Of a stretch of DNA of 64,000 nucleotides, positions 37,353 to 46,779 are shown piece after piece. Below the pieces are notes generated by a model. The model ran no database searches. It was not told where the DNA came from and worked only from the letters and a program-made list of their open reading frames with translations. The first letter of the stretch is position 1. Every line of letters starts with the position of its first letter. Source of the stretch: Flavihumibacter profundi (GTDB lineage: Bacteria; Bacteroidota; Bacteroidia; Chitinophagales; Chitinophagaceae); NCBI RefSeq assembly GCF_020076305.1, contig NZ_JAIQXE010000003.1, positions 787,907 to 851,906 of the forward strand. Reading direction: 5' to 3'. Position numbers and translations under genes: made by a program.

Positions 37353-38435
37353 TTAAAGGTACTTCTCCCCCTTTTTACGCCTTACCTCCGCTACATATTC
37401 CTTTATTTCCTGTTCCTTGTTTTTCCGGCAGATCAGGAGAACATCATCAGTGTCGACTACGATAAAATCATCCAGTCCCTGCAACAACACAAGTTTATCA
37501 TCGGGAACATGTACCATACATTTGGTGGCATCAATAACCACTACGTTATTACCCGCTACTGCATTTTCGAGGTAGTCCTTTTCAAAATTATCATAGGCAC
37601 TGTTCCAGGTGCCAAGGTCGCTCCAACCAAAGGAAGACGGGATGATATACACATTATTGGCTTTCTCCATGATACCAAAATCGATGGAAATATTAGTGCA
37701 TTGCGGGTAAATTTCTTCCAGGGCTTTCTTCTCTCCAGGGGTATTGAATTTATCTTTCTCGGCTGCAAAAACTTCGTGCATTTCCGGCAGGTACTGCTCA
37801 AAGGCCGTGATGATATTCTTTACCTGCCAAACGAAAATGCCCGCATTCCACAGGAAATCGCCACTGGCAAGGAATGTTTTTGCTAATTCGAGATTGGGTT
37901 TTTCCGTGAAGGTTTTTACTTTAAACACATTATCTGAAACAGCATGCTGTTCGAACTGGATATAGCCATAGCCGGTATTTGGATGCGTCGGCTGTATGCC
38001 CAGGGTAATTAATGCATTGTGTTTATTCACGAAACTGAGTGCTTCAAGGCAAACCTTTTTAAAGGCGATCTTATCAAGAATCAGGTGATCAGCCGGAGCA
38101 ATGATCAATGATGCCTTAGGATCCTTTTGCATCAGCTTAAAAGAGATATAAGCAATGCAGGGCGCAGTATTTTTCCGGGAAGGCTCACCTAAAATATTGG
38201 CAACAGGAAGGTTTGGTAATTGCTCAGCTACAATACCTGCGTATTCTTCTGAGGTAACTACAAAGATGTTTTCAACCGGAATAAAATCTGCATAACGTTC
38301 GTAGGTCCACTGAATAAGCGTTTTACCCGTATTCAGGATATCGAGGAACTGTTTTGGGTAATTGGTACGGCTCATTGGCCAGAAACGGCTTCCTATACCG
38401 CCGGCCATAATGGCCACATAATTGTGTTGATTCAT
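37353..38435 (-). CDS. manC: mannose-1-phosphate guanylyltransferase
   Basis: A 360-residue GDP-mannose pyrophosphorylase, joining mannose-1-phosphate and GTP for glycan synthesis. The pyrophosphorylase signature near the N-terminus is AGGIGSRFWPMSRTNYPKQF, followed by APADHLI near residue 112, and FTEKP near residue 178. It has the single-domain length without the isomerase domain of the long ManC form. Its start overlaps the stop of kdsD by 1 bp, so the two are translationally coupled in an envelope-sugar operon. Confidence 0.92.
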   Translation of the reverse strand: MNQHNYVAIMAGGIGSRFWPMSRTNYPKQFLDILNTGKTLIQWTYERYADFIPVENIFVVTSEEYAGIVAEQLPNLPVANILGEPSRKNTAPCIAYISFKLMQKDPKASLIIAPADHLILDKIAFKKVCLEALSFVNKHNALITLGIQPTHPNTGYGYIQFEQHAVSDNVFKVKTFTEKPNLELAKTFLASGDFLWNAGIFVWQVKNIITAFEQYLPEMHEVFAAEKDKFNTPGEKKALEEIYPQCTNISIDFGIMEKANNVYIIPSSFGWSDLGTWNSAYDNFEKDYLENAVAGNNVVVIDATKCMVHVPDDKLVLLQGLDDFIVVDTDDVLLICRKNKEQEIKEYVAEVRRKKGEKYL

Positions 38436-39403
38436 TAGATAAGGCCTTCTTTTATTAAATCGTGTAAATGTAGGATTCCCTGGTATTTGTTTGTATCATC
38501 AGTTACCACCAACTGGGTAATATCATGTTTTCGTAACAATTCCAATGCGTTTACAGCCATTGCATCGGGACTGATTTTTTTGGGATTCCGGGTCATGATC
38601 TCCGAAGCTTTTACGTCCGACAGGCTAAAGTCTTTTTCGAGCATCCGGCGCAGGTCGCCATCGGTAATTACACCAAGCACCTGGTTTTGCCCATCGGTCA
38701 CTGCCGTTATGCCGAGCCGGCTTCCGGAAATTGCAATAATGATTTCTTTTAAAGGCGCATCCGGCCCGATAGCCGGACTTTCGTTGTTAACATAAAGGTC
38801 ACGGACCCTGAGGTAAAGCCTTTTACCCAGGTTGCCACCCGGGTGGAATTTGGCGAAATCCTGCCCGTTGAAGCCACTAAGCTCCATCAGGCAAACCGCC
38901 AGCGCATCTCCCATCACCATTTGTGCAGTTGTACTGCTGGTTGGTGCCAGGTTATTCGGGCATGCTTCCTTTGAAACAGTCGTATTTAAAACAAAATCAG
39001 CCTGGCGCGCCAGGAATGACTGGTCATTTCCGACCATCCCGATAATGGGGTTGCCGAAATTGCGGATAAGCGGGACAAGCACTTTAATTTCAGGACTTTC
39101 ACCGCTTTTGCTGATCACCATTACGACATCAGCGGCCTGGACCATCCCCAGGTCGCCATGGATAGCGTCTGCGGCGTGCATATACAGCGATGGCGTTCCT
39201 GTGGAATTAAGGGTGGCGACAATCTTTTGGGCCACAATGGCGCTTTTGCCAATACCACTCACAACCAGCCGCCCCTTGCTTTCAAATACCGCCTGGACGG
39301 CTTTCGCAAAGTCCTCATTGATGAAAGCCTGCAATCCCGCCAGTGAGGCGGTCTCTAACTCAATAGTCCTGCGGGCAATGGCCTGTATGTTTTGATAATT
39401 CAT
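38435..39403 (-). CDS. kdsD: arabinose-5-phosphate isomerase
   Basis: A 322-residue KpsF/KdsD protein that converts ribulose-5-phosphate to arabinose-5-phosphate, the first step towards Kdo. It has an SIS sugar-isomerase domain (SGIGKSAIVAQKIVATLNSTG near residues 45-65, and ISKSGESPE near 99) and two C-terminal CBS domains. The start at 39403 (MNYQNIQAIARRT) matches the usual N-terminus better than 39418. It supplies the same pathway as kdsB at 14204 and is coupled to manC. Confidence 0.93.
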   Translation of the reverse strand: MNYQNIQAIARRTIELETASLAGLQAFINEDFAKAVQAVFESKGRLVVSGIGKSAIVAQKIVATLNSTGTPSLYMHAADAIHGDLGMVQAADVVMVISKSGESPEIKVLVPLIRNFGNPIIGMVGNDQSFLARQADFVLNTTVSKEACPNNLAPTSSTTAQMVMGDALAVCLMELSGFNGQDFAKFHPGGNLGKRLYLRVRDLYVNNESPAIGPDAPLKEIIIAISGSRLGITAVTDGQNQVLGVITDGDLRRMLEKDFSLSDVKASEIMTRNPKKISPDAMAVNALELLRKHDITQLVVTDDTNKYQGILHLHDLIKEGLI

Positions 39404-39466
39404 ATAGAAGCGGCACAAAAGTAATCGACTGTAAACAAGGGAAGGATTTTTTTTAGTGTTTTTTCC

Positions 39467-39511
39467 TTCACCCGCCGGGTATTACCCGCCGGGTAATACC
39501 CGGCGGGTGAA
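39467..39511. repeat. palindromic element, copy 3, three-arm form
   Basis: Three core units in a row: 17-bp outer arms TTCACCCGCCGGGTATT and AATACCCGGCGGGTGAA around ACCCGCCGGGT, itself a palindrome with a central C. The whole 45 bp can fold on itself. It lies in the divergent gap between kdsD and recQ, so it is downstream of neither and is unlikely to be a terminator. Confidence 0.88.
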
Positions 39512-39748
39512 ACCTGTAAACGCTAAGAAAAGCATGAAGGAAGCTAAAACCACTTAGTATTAACATTTTACAGGCTTGTAAGCCTTTATTTTTAAGTAAT
39601 TTCGCTGTCCTGAAAAAAGCGGCTTGAATTTACGGCAAGCTCTTGCTGGTTAAGTCTGATGATTTAGTTCCCTGGCTTTATACTGAAATGTTCTGCTGCT
39701 TTTTTGGTATCTTATGAACGTTCTGCAAGAATGTGAGATTGAAAACAA

Positions 39749-42070
39749 ATGAGCATGGCAACAACTACAAAATCCCGGAAAACCGCAGCAGCAAAACCGG
39801 TCACAAAAAAAAGCACTGCCGGTCCAAAGACCGCAAAATCAACACCAGCTGAAAACACTTCAAATAGCGCTTTAGCGGGTAATCTACCCGAATCACTGGA
39901 AGAATATTTCGGGTTTTCACAGTTTAAGGGAGACCAGGAAGAAATTATTCAATGCCTCATGGGGGGCAGGGATACTTTCGTGATTATGCCCACTGGTGGC
40001 GGAAAAAGCCTTTGTTACCAGCTTCCGGCCATGATTTTACCCGGGGTTGCCATCATCGTTTCGCCACTTATTGCCCTGATGAAGAACCAGGTTGACCTGG
40101 TCAGGGGTTATAGCAGCAACGATGAAGTTGCACACTTCCTGAATTCAACGCTGACAAAAAAAGAAATCAGGGAAGTGCATGATGACCTGCTGAACGGGCG
40201 CACGAAAATGCTGTATGTAGCCCCTGAAACCCTTACCAAACAGGAAAACCTTGATTTTTTCAACGACCTTAATATTTCATTTTTTGCCGTAGATGAGGCC
40301 CATTGTATTTCTGAGTGGGGCCACGATTTTCGCCCCGAGTACCGCCGCCTAAGGGAAATGATGGATGAGATCAATAAGGATGTACCCGTAATTGCCCTAA
40401 CGGCTACGGCTACTCCAAAAGTGCAGAGTGATATCGTGAAGAACCTGGGACTGCGTAACCCTAAGATCTTTATTTCTTCCTTTAACCGCGACAACCTTTA
40501 TTACGAGATCCAGCCCAAGGTGAAGAAGGAACAAACCATTAAAAGCATGGTGAAGTTCATTGTGAATTTTGAAGGGAAGAGCGGTATCATTTACACCCTG
40601 AACCGTAAAACAACGGAAGAACTGGCAGAGGTACTGGTGGCCAATGGTATTAAAGCTGTAGCCTACCATGCCGGGCTTGACAGCAAACTCCGCGCTGAAA
40701 GGCAGGATATGTTTTTGAAGGAAGATACCCAGGTAATTGTAGCGACCATCGCATTTGGAATGGGTATTGACAAGCCCGATGTGCGGTTTGTTATGCACTA
40801 TAATATCCCGAAAAGCATTGAAAATTATTACCAGGAAACCGGTCGTGCGGGTCGCGACGGACTGGAAGGAATTTGTATTTTATATTATTCCCATAAGGAT
40901 GTTTCCAAACTGGAGCACCTGATGCGGGATAAGCCGCTAAGCGAGCGGGAAGTAGGTGCGCAACTGATCAATGAAACGGTAGCGTACGCCGAAACCGGGG
41001 TTTGCCGCCGTAAATTCCTGCTGAATTATTTCGGGGAAGACTATACGGAGGAGAATTGCGGGAAATGTGATAATTGCAAGCATCCGAAGGAGCAGCTGGA
41101 GGCCAAGGCCGATGCGGTGAAAGTGCTGAAACTGGTGAAAGCCCTGGATGAACGATTTGCTACAGATTATACCGTGAATATCCTGGTGGGCAGGTTAACG
41201 CCCCAGAACCATATGTATAAGCACAATACCCTGGATTCATTTGGTACGGGAAAAAATCAAACCGATCAATACTGGGGTTCGCTGATCAGACAGATGTTGC
41301 TGGCAGGTTTCCTTTCCAAAGACATTGAAGAATATGGTGTACTGAAAATTACAAAGGCCGGTGAAGCGTTCCTGAAAAAGCCGAAGAGTTTCAAGATCGT
41401 GATGAATAACCTGTATGAGGAAGCCAATGAGGATGATGAAGAAGGTGCTGAAGGAAACGGGGGTGGCGCAATGGCAGCCGATGAGAAGCTTTTCGAAATG
41501 CTGAAAGACCTTCGGCAGAAAGAGGCGAAGAAAAAAGGCCTTCCGCCTTTTGTGATATTCCTGGAAAACTCCCTGCAGGATATGGCAACCTTGTACCCTA
41601 CTGCGGTAAGTGAATTGGATAAATGCCAGGGCGTTAGTAAGGGTAAGGCGATCCGCTACGGAAAACCTTTCGTGGAACTGATTGCCAAATATGTGGAGGA
41701 AAATAATATTGAGAAGCCCGACGAGTTCGTCATGAAGAGCGTGGTGAATAAGAGCGGGTTGAAAGTATATATTATACAGCAGACCGATAAGCGGATACCG
41801 CTGGAAACCATTGCGAAGAACAAGGAGCTGCGGCTGGATGCCATGCTGGAAGAGATGGAGACTATAGCCGCCAGCGGAACCAAGCTGAACCTTGATTACG
41901 CCATAGATGAAATGCTGGACGAATACGAGCAGGAGGAGATCCTGGACTATTTCAAAGGTTGCGAAACGTCTTCCCTGCAGGTAGCCCAGGAAGAACTGGC
42001 CGACAGCAACTTCACCTGGGAGCAGCTTAAGATAATGCGCATCAAATTTTTGTCGCAATACGGGATGTAA
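39749..42070 (+). CDS. recQ: ATP-dependent DNA helicase RecQ
   Basis: A 773-residue RecQ. The first 40-45 residues are a Lys/Ala/Thr-rich extension of the kind that binds nucleic acid. The helicase core follows: [15 protein letters not shown], Walker [34 protein letters not shown] and the [10 protein letters not shown] motif. The zinc Cys [19 protein letters not shown] follow, then a winged helix and an HRDC domain near residues 610-690. A C-terminal acidic region ends the protein. RecQ unwinds forks and recombination intermediates. It is directly upstream of the tRNA-Phe gene and the island. Confidence 0.95.
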   Translation: MSMATTTKSRKTAAAKPVTKKSTAGPKTAKSTPAENTSNSALAGNLPESLEEYFGFSQFKGDQEEIIQCLMGGRDTFVIMPTGGGKSLCYQLPAMILPGVAIIVSPLIALMKNQVDLVRGYSSNDEVAHFLNSTLTKKEIREVHDDLLNGRTKMLYVAPETLTKQENLDFFNDLNISFFAVDEAHCISEWGHDFRPEYRRLREMMDEINKDVPVIALTATATPKVQSDIVKNLGLRNPKIFISSFNRDNLYYEIQPKVKKEQTIKSMVKFIVNFEGKSGIIYTLNRKTTEELAEVLVANGIKAVAYHAGLDSKLRAERQDMFLKEDTQVIVATIAFGMGIDKPDVRFVMHYNIPKSIENYYQETGRAGRDGLEGICILYYSHKDVSKLEHLMRDKPLSEREVGAQLINETVAYAETGVCRRKFLLNYFGEDYTEENCGKCDNCKHPKEQLEAKADAVKVLKLVKALDERFATDYTVNILVGRLTPQNHMYKHNTLDSFGTGKNQTDQYWGSLIRQMLLAGFLSKDIEEYGVLKITKAGEAFLKKPKSFKIVMNNLYEEANEDDEEGAEGNGGGAMAADEKLFEMLKDLRQKEAKKKGLPPFVIFLENSLQDMATLYPTAVSELDKCQGVSKGKAIRYGKPFVELIAKYVEENNIEKPDEFVMKSVVNKSGLKVYIIQQTDKRIPLETIAKNKELRLDAMLEEMETIAASGTKLNLDYAIDEMLDEYEQEEILDYFKGCETSSLQVAQEELADSNFTWEQLKIMRIKFLSQYGM

Positions 42071-42114
42071 ATAAAAAAATGTTGATAACCGCGGGATATT
42101 TGTTGAAATCCCCC

Positions 42115-42122
42115 TATTTTTG
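42115..42122 (+). promoter_or_regulatory. tRNA-Phe promoter -7 box
   Basis: TATTTTTG matches TAnnTTTG exactly, 38 bp before the tRNA. No clear -33 box is seen at the standard distance. Confidence 0.5.
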
Positions 42123-42160
42123 CGTCCCGATTTGATGATTACGGTCATTGATTCCCGGAT

Positions 42161-42233
42161 GGTGCGGTAGCTCAGTTGGTAGAGCAAAGGACTGAAAATC
42201 CTTGTGTCGCCGGTTCGATTCCGGCCCACACCA
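42161..42233 (+). tRNA. tRNA-Phe (anticodon GAA)
   Basis: A 73-nt cloverleaf: acceptor GGTGCGG with CCACACC, D-arm AGCTCAGTTGGTAGAGCA, anticodon loop CTGAAAA (GAA, phenylalanine), T-arm GCCGG TTCGATT CCGGC and discriminator A. No CCA is encoded. The acceptor stem has one mismatch, C5 against A68. The 3' half from 42190 is duplicated at 54708-54752, marking the insertion of a genomic island. Confidence 0.95.
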
Positions 42234-42234
42234 C
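42190..42234 (+). repeat. attL: tRNA-Phe 3' half
   Basis: Left copy of the 45-bp direct repeat, running from the anticodon arm (GACTGAAAATCC) to two bases past the tRNA (ACACCAC). Identical to 54708-54752. Confidence 0.9.
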
Positions 42235-42246
42235 AGAAAAGATACC

Positions 42247-42273
42247 AGCCGCTGATATTCAGCGGCTTTTTTT
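42247..42273 (+). terminator. terminator after tRNA-Phe
   Basis: AGCCGCTGA (42247-42255) pairs with TCAGCGGCT (42259-42267) over a TAT loop, followed by seven T. By its position inside the island it was contributed by the inserted element, replacing the original terminator now at 54764-54799. Confidence 0.85.
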
Positions 42274-42469
42274 ATGGTTTTTTGGGAATCTTCACTATTT
42301 TCTTCTCATCCCTTTTATTTTTCATGAAATCGCTAATGAGGGTGGAATACACTTTTCCCTGTTCGATCTTCAGCGCGATGGCTACGGCCAGTTTCCATTC
42401 CGGATTATTCATTAATGTTTTAGGGTACAAAGTGGCCATCACAGTCATGCCTTTGTATTGTTTGATCAC
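42272..42469 (-). CDS. small hypothetical protein at island left end
   Basis: A 65-residue reading frame starting with GTG. The sequence GVVIKQYKGMTVMATLYPK lies at its start and the tail is Lys-rich. The frame stays open further upstream on the minus strand, into the shared repeat at 42500-42628, so this may be the end of a larger decayed gene. I cannot assign a family. Its stop codon lies in the T-tract of the tRNA terminator. Confidence 0.3.
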   Translation of the reverse strand: MIKQYKGMTVMATLYPKTLMNNPEWKLAVAIALKIEQGKVYSTLISDFMKNKRDEKKIVKIPKKP

Positions 42470-42499
42470 TACGCCGTTAAGCTTCCCGAGAAAGCCCGT

Positions 42500-42628
42500 T
42501 AGGGCTTTGCCGGGGTGTTGGTATGTGGAAACTGCGGATACGGGAATTTTCCCGGTATGACGGGAATGGAGATTTGATTATATTAAGGGTGTTTTCGGAT
42601 AGGTGTGACCGATGTAGCGAAGCCGCGG
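42500..42628. repeat. dispersed repeat, copy A
   Basis: About 129 bp aligned by eye with 60762-60889; blocks such as GGAAACTGC, GATACGGG, TTTTCCCGGTATG, GGTGTGACC and TGTAGCGAA are shared in order. No coding signal common to both copies was found. Confidence 0.65.
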
Positions 42629-42762
42629 GTTTTTGATAGTGTGGGTATCGACAATCTGGAAAGGGAAATAGTGTGGTGGGTGGCTTTAGTGAAATCGGAT
42701 TGTCCTAACGGCAATTAGTAATGTATAATAGAATGTGAATGATAATCAAGCACACTTTTAAA

Positions 42763-42797
42763 GATAGGGATCATTTAATTTCTTAAATATTTGCGTT
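42763..42797 (+). promoter_or_regulatory. promoter-like block of the SIR2-HerA operon, repeated
   Basis: A 35-bp block containing GATAGGGATC, TTTAATTTC and TAAATATTTGC ends 15 bp before the first gene of the operon. An almost identical block is at 47675-47710. TATTTGC resembles the downstream half of a Bacteroidota -7 box. Confidence 0.45.
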
Positions 42798-42812
42798 ATA
42801 GCCAATTGTAAA

Positions 42813-43397
42813 ATGACGACCAAAGAATATCAAAATATAATTCATCCATTAATTCAAACTAAACTTGAAGGTTTGGAAGTGAAAAATGAATGGACTGCAT
42901 TTACAGGATATCGCAATCACTATTCACCTAGAGTTGACATTGCTGTTGGACCATTTAGTATGGTTGCTGGACAAAATCAGACTAACGATTATAATCAACT
43001 TGTAGCAACTGAAAACATTAATCTATTTATTAGAAAATTATATCACATACACATTGAAAATATAGGATTAGAAGTAAATAATGAAATCACAATTCCGCCT
43101 TTTGAAGAGTTGATTTACAAAAATCAAAATGCTAGATGTTTTCTTGCAATAGAAATAGAAAATGAGAATTCAAAGAAACACATTATGGGAAGTCTAATTA
43201 ATGCCGCCTCTCTAGGAAGAATAGGTATTGGAGTAGCTTATACTGAAAAGACCATGAGAACTTTTATTAGAATCATGAATTATCTAGGGTTCTTAAGAAG
43301 GGTCGAAAAGAACACATATGATACTACAAATTTTTTGATTATTTCAAAAAATCAAATGCAAAATATATTTACTGAAATAAATGACAACAATGGCTAA
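42813..43397 (+). CDS. nuclease-like protein preceding SIR2-HerA
   Basis: A 194-residue protein I cannot place in a named family. Two segments resemble a PD-(D/E)xK nuclease core: Asp42 in PRVDIAVGPF and the E-x-E of FLAIEIENENSKKH (Glu113, Glu115, Lys121-122), followed by a helix-rich ISLGRIGIGVAY-like part. No transmembrane segment is seen. Its stop lies 17 bp inside the next gene, so it is translated with SIR2 and HerA. The nuclease reading is inference from this motif order and from context; it could equally be a sensor or inhibitor. AT-rich, as is the whole operon. Confidence 0.6.
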   Translation: MTTKEYQNIIHPLIQTKLEGLEVKNEWTAFTGYRNHYSPRVDIAVGPFSMVAGQNQTNDYNQLVATENINLFIRKLYHIHIENIGLEVNNEITIPPFEELIYKNQNARCFLAIEIENENSKKHIMGSLINAASLGRIGIGVAYTEKTMRTFIRIMNYLGFLRRVEKNTYDTTNFLIISKNQMQNIFTEINDNNG

Positions 43398-44568
43398 CCA
43401 TGACTTTGAATCAATAACTGAAGAGCTAAAAAAGCAGCTCGATTCTAGTAGACAAAATTGGCTTTTTGGAGCTGGTATAAGTTACAAATCAAATATTCCT
43501 TTGATGTACCAATTGACTGCTCGAGTAAAAAGTATTATTGATGCTTCTAAAATCGACAAGGATATTGAAATCTATAATTTACTTACGGCTGAATTGCAAG
43601 ACAAGTCACATATTGAACACTATTTAAGTCATATCGGTGATTTGATTGCATTAGCGGACAGGTCCAAAACTCAATCAGCAACTGTGAGTGCAAAATCGTT
43701 CACTAAAGATGAACTATTAAACCTTCACAAATCCATAATTTCCGCAATTGGTGAAACTGTTCGATATGGTTATTCAAATGACGGAACTGAAATAATTGGT
43801 GATTTTTCAAATCCAATTGTTGAAATAGAACATCATATCAAATTTGTTCAAGCGATATATTCAAATAGATCAAATTTGCTGTCTAGGTCTAAACTCACCT
43901 TTTTTTCAACCAATTATGACACATTATTAGAGGATGCTTTAGGGTTAGAAAAATTCACTGTTGTTGATGGTTTCTCAGGTGGTGCAATTGCATATTGGAA
44001 TCCACAATTTGAATTTCAAGATGCTCATAGCTTGCCTAATAAATGTCTGCTTTACAAACTTCATGGGTCAATAGATTGGCATCGAGATGAAAAGAAAGGT
44101 TTAGTTAGAACCAGATACGGAACAAAATATTTAGCAAATAAATCTGAGATAATGATTTATCCTCAAGCTACAAAATATGTAGAGACCCAAAAAGACCCAT
44201 TTTCATATTTGTTTAACGGCTTTAGAAACGCACTAAATTCAAATGAAGACAATGTATTAATTACATGTGGATATAGCTTCGGAGATGACCATATTAATGC
44301 TGAAATAGAAGCGGCTCTATCAAGTAGAAACAATAGAACTACAATAATCGCTTTTGCACAAGAAAACCCTAATGGCACTATAGTAATTAACAAAACACTT
44401 GATGCATGGCTCACTGATAAACAATTTGGTAGTAGAGTTTATGTTGCTGGACAAAAAGGAGTTTACTATAATTCTAGAGATCCGCTACAAACCACCGATA
44501 AGAAAGATTTGTATTGGTGGACATTTTCTGGATTGACAAATTTCATTTTAACTGGAGACCATGAGTAA
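43381..44568 (+). CDS. SIR2-like domain defence protein
   Basis: A 395-residue protein with a SIR2-like Rossmann domain, of the kind that degrades NAD+ in antiphage systems. Visible motifs are FGAGIS (residues 29-34, the NAD-binding loop), FSTNYDT (175-181, with the Asn-Asp of the family), KLHGSIDW (226-233, catalytic-His region) and CGYSFGDDHIN near 296-306. It is preceded by the nuclease-like gene and followed, with 8 bp overlap, by a HerA ATPase. SIR2 paired with HerA is an established defence arrangement. The start may be 43381 or the ATG at 43390. Confidence 0.9.
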   Translation: MTTMANHDFESITEELKKQLDSSRQNWLFGAGISYKSNIPLMYQLTARVKSIIDASKIDKDIEIYNLLTAELQDKSHIEHYLSHIGDLIALADRSKTQSATVSAKSFTKDELLNLHKSIISAIGETVRYGYSNDGTEIIGDFSNPIVEIEHHIKFVQAIYSNRSNLLSRSKLTFFSTNYDTLLEDALGLEKFTVVDGFSGGAIAYWNPQFEFQDAHSLPNKCLLYKLHGSIDWHRDEKKGLVRTRYGTKYLANKSEIMIYPQATKYVETQKDPFSYLFNGFRNALNSNEDNVLITCGYSFGDDHINAEIEAALSSRNNRTTIIAFAQENPNGTIVINKTLDAWLTDKQFGSRVYVAGQKGVYYNSRDPLQTTDKKDLYWWTFSGLTNFILTGDHE

Positions 44569-46381
44569 AGAACTATTTATCACACTACCTTCTTTGAGAA
44601 TTGGAAAAATTGTAGAAGTATGCAGTAATCAAATTAGAATTGAACTTGATACTAAAATTACTGAACTTACAAGATCAGTTTATGGCCAAGTATATTCGGT
44701 AGGTCAAATTGGTAGTATTATTAAAATACACTTCGGCAGAAAAATACTATTCGCATATGTTAGAATGTTGAGAATGCAGTCTGATATTCTTGCTGAAGAG
44801 GGTAAAACTTCTATTCTACCTGGTGATGATAGAAGGATATTAGAAGCTGATTTATTTGGCCAAGGTATTTGGAGTTCAAAAGATTGTAAACTTTCATTTG
44901 TTAGAGGAGTTGAAACATATCCACTTCCTTTACAAGATGCCTTTCTATGCCTGAATGATGAACTTGAAGGTATTTATCGTGCAGCAGAAGATTTAAAAGA
45001 CATTGAAAACAATCCAATGGTTCCTATTGGAAATTATGTTGGAGGAAATAATGCCGTTTGTCGAGCAAATATTGATAAATTATTTGGACATCATTGTGCA
45101 ATTTTAGGTTCTACTGGTTCAGGAAAATCTGGAACAGTTTCATCCATTCTCCACTCCGTTTTGGCGCATCAAACAAAAGGCAAAACATTATCACCTAGGA
45201 TTGTAATTATTGACCCACATGGTGAGTATGCTAAGGCATTTGGGGATAAAGCAGTTGTATATAAAGCCTATAACGAAGCGTCCACAAAGGCTGTTAAATC
45301 TGAGCAATTGAAATTGCCGTATTGGCTAATGTCAAGCGATGAATTTAGATCATTAGTTATCGGTAAAACTGAATTTGAAGCTACCTCACAGACAAATATG
45401 GTTTATCAAGCAGTAACCTATGCAAGATTATTAAATTCAGGTTTAGTTGAAAATGTTGGTGTCGATCCACTAGGAGAAGCAAATTCAGAAATTCCAACAG
45501 GAGGTAAAACCGAGAGTGATATTTTAAACTTCGACAGAGATAAACCAATTCCATTTCTACTTTCTGAGTTTCTCAAACACATTGATAAAGTACAAGGGCG
45601 TAAAGCAGGTAAAACAGACTTTTTACCTCCAAGCGATTCCAACAGACAAAAAATAGAATCGATTCTTAAAAAACTAAAAGTCTTGCGTTCTAATCCACAA
45701 TTGTCATTTTTAATGGAGGAGTTTGGTGCAACTTCACCGACACTGGAAACTGTGCTCCATCAATTTGTAGGTGATATTGAAGATAAGAACCTAAGAATTA
45801 TTGATATCTCAGGATTACCTAATGAAGTTGCTGGCCCATTAACTGCTCTAATCGCAAGGCTATTATTTCAATACAAATTATGGCAAACAAGAGAGGAGAG
45901 AGAAAAGGATCCTGTTCTGTTTATCTGTGAGGAAGCTCACCGTTATGTACCAAATCATGGAGAGGCACAATACAAAGAAGCGCAAGAAGCAGTAAGGCGT
46001 ATTGCCAAAGAAGGTCGAAAATATGGTGTAGGTTTAATGCTTATTTCCCAAAGACCATCAGATGTTGAGGCAACTGTTTTATCACAATGCAATTCGTGGA
46101 TAATCCTTAGACTTACGAACTCGAATGACCAAGAACATGTTGCTAAATTCTTACCAGATAGCTTAGTAGGCTTGACAAAAATGCTGCCTTCTCTTACTAG
46201 ACGGGAGGCAATTTTTGTTGGAGAGGCTGCTGCATTACCAAGTAGAATTAGGATAAACAAACTTATACCAGAACAATTGCCAGACTCCAATGACATCAGT
46301 TTTGTAAAAGGCTGGGTTAACGCACCAACAAAAACAATTGAACTTAAAAAAATAAGCGACAGATGGATTGGGACAGCATAA
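44561..46381 (+). CDS. HerA/DUF87-type hexameric ATPase
   Basis: A 606-residue HerA-family ATPase. An N-terminal HAS-barrel-like region (residues 10-70) is followed by the RecA-fold motor: Walker A GSTGSGKS (183-190), IDPHGEYAKAF near 217, a Walker B VLFICEEAHRY near 448, and the sensor segment ISQRPSDVEATVLSQCNSW near 493. The overlap with the SIR2 gene indicates a physical complex. In the known SIR2-HerA systems the hexamer assembles with SIR2 rings to form an NAD-depleting and/or nuclease complex after infection. Confidence 0.92.
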   Translation: MSKELFITLPSLRIGKIVEVCSNQIRIELDTKITELTRSVYGQVYSVGQIGSIIKIHFGRKILFAYVRMLRMQSDILAEEGKTSILPGDDRRILEADLFGQGIWSSKDCKLSFVRGVETYPLPLQDAFLCLNDELEGIYRAAEDLKDIENNPMVPIGNYVGGNNAVCRANIDKLFGHHCAILGSTGSGKSGTVSSILHSVLAHQTKGKTLSPRIVIIDPHGEYAKAFGDKAVVYKAYNEASTKAVKSEQLKLPYWLMSSDEFRSLVIGKTEFEATSQTNMVYQAVTYARLLNSGLVENVGVDPLGEANSEIPTGGKTESDILNFDRDKPIPFLLSEFLKHIDKVQGRKAGKTDFLPPSDSNRQKIESILKKLKVLRSNPQLSFLMEEFGATSPTLETVLHQFVGDIEDKNLRIIDISGLPNEVAGPLTALIARLLFQYKLWQTREEREKDPVLFICEEAHRYVPNHGEAQYKEAQEAVRRIAKEGRKYGVGLMLISQRPSDVEATVLSQCNSWIILRLTNSNDQEHVAKFLPDSLVGLTKMLPSLTRREAIFVGEAAALPSRIRINKLIPEQLPDSNDISFVKGWVNAPTKTIELKKISDRWIGTA

Positions 46382-46458
46382 CAACAGGCTATAACATGAA
46401 CTGTGCAAAAAACAAAATAATATAACCTTTTTTATGCCTTAACCGAGCAATAATTCGG

Positions 46459-46779
46459 TTGATACAGACAATTGTGTTTTACCGGTATGATTCTATAGGG
46501 AATATCATAAGTGATATAAGGCAAAAAATATATTTAGATTCGATATCGACTCAAATAGATTCTAATAATAACTACTCTTTTCAAATATTACTTATAATAT
46601 CAAATCCATTTAGGGCTTCGAACAAGATATTTATAAATAATTTAGGGCCTGCTAATAATCTTATAGATTTTGATTCGATAAAGAGCGCTAATACTCCTTA
46701 TATATTTTTGAATAAAAATTTCAAACCCGATCTAACAAAAGTTGACCTCCCCCCAAAAAACTGGACACTGCTAAACTAG
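46459..46779 (+). pseudogene. hypothetical reading frame cut by an IS end
   Basis: A 106-codon AT-rich frame with a TTG start and no recognisable domain. Its last dozen codons (from about 46743) are the terminal repeat of the IS3-type element, so any original gene was truncated by that insertion. It may be chance. Confidence 0.25.

Noticed and set aside
39467..39511. Rho-independent terminator
   Set aside because: The hairpin lies between two gene starts that point away from it and no T-run follows on either strand.
41237..42229. 330-residue minus-strand reading frame opposite recQ
   Set aside because: It runs through the recQ C-terminus and across the tRNA gene, and its residues show no domain; recQ motifs are complete on the other strand.
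42204..42560. 118-residue plus-strand frame after the tRNA
   Set aside because: It starts inside the tRNA-Phe gene and crosses a terminator, so it is not a real gene; its end only reflects the repeat at 42500-42628.
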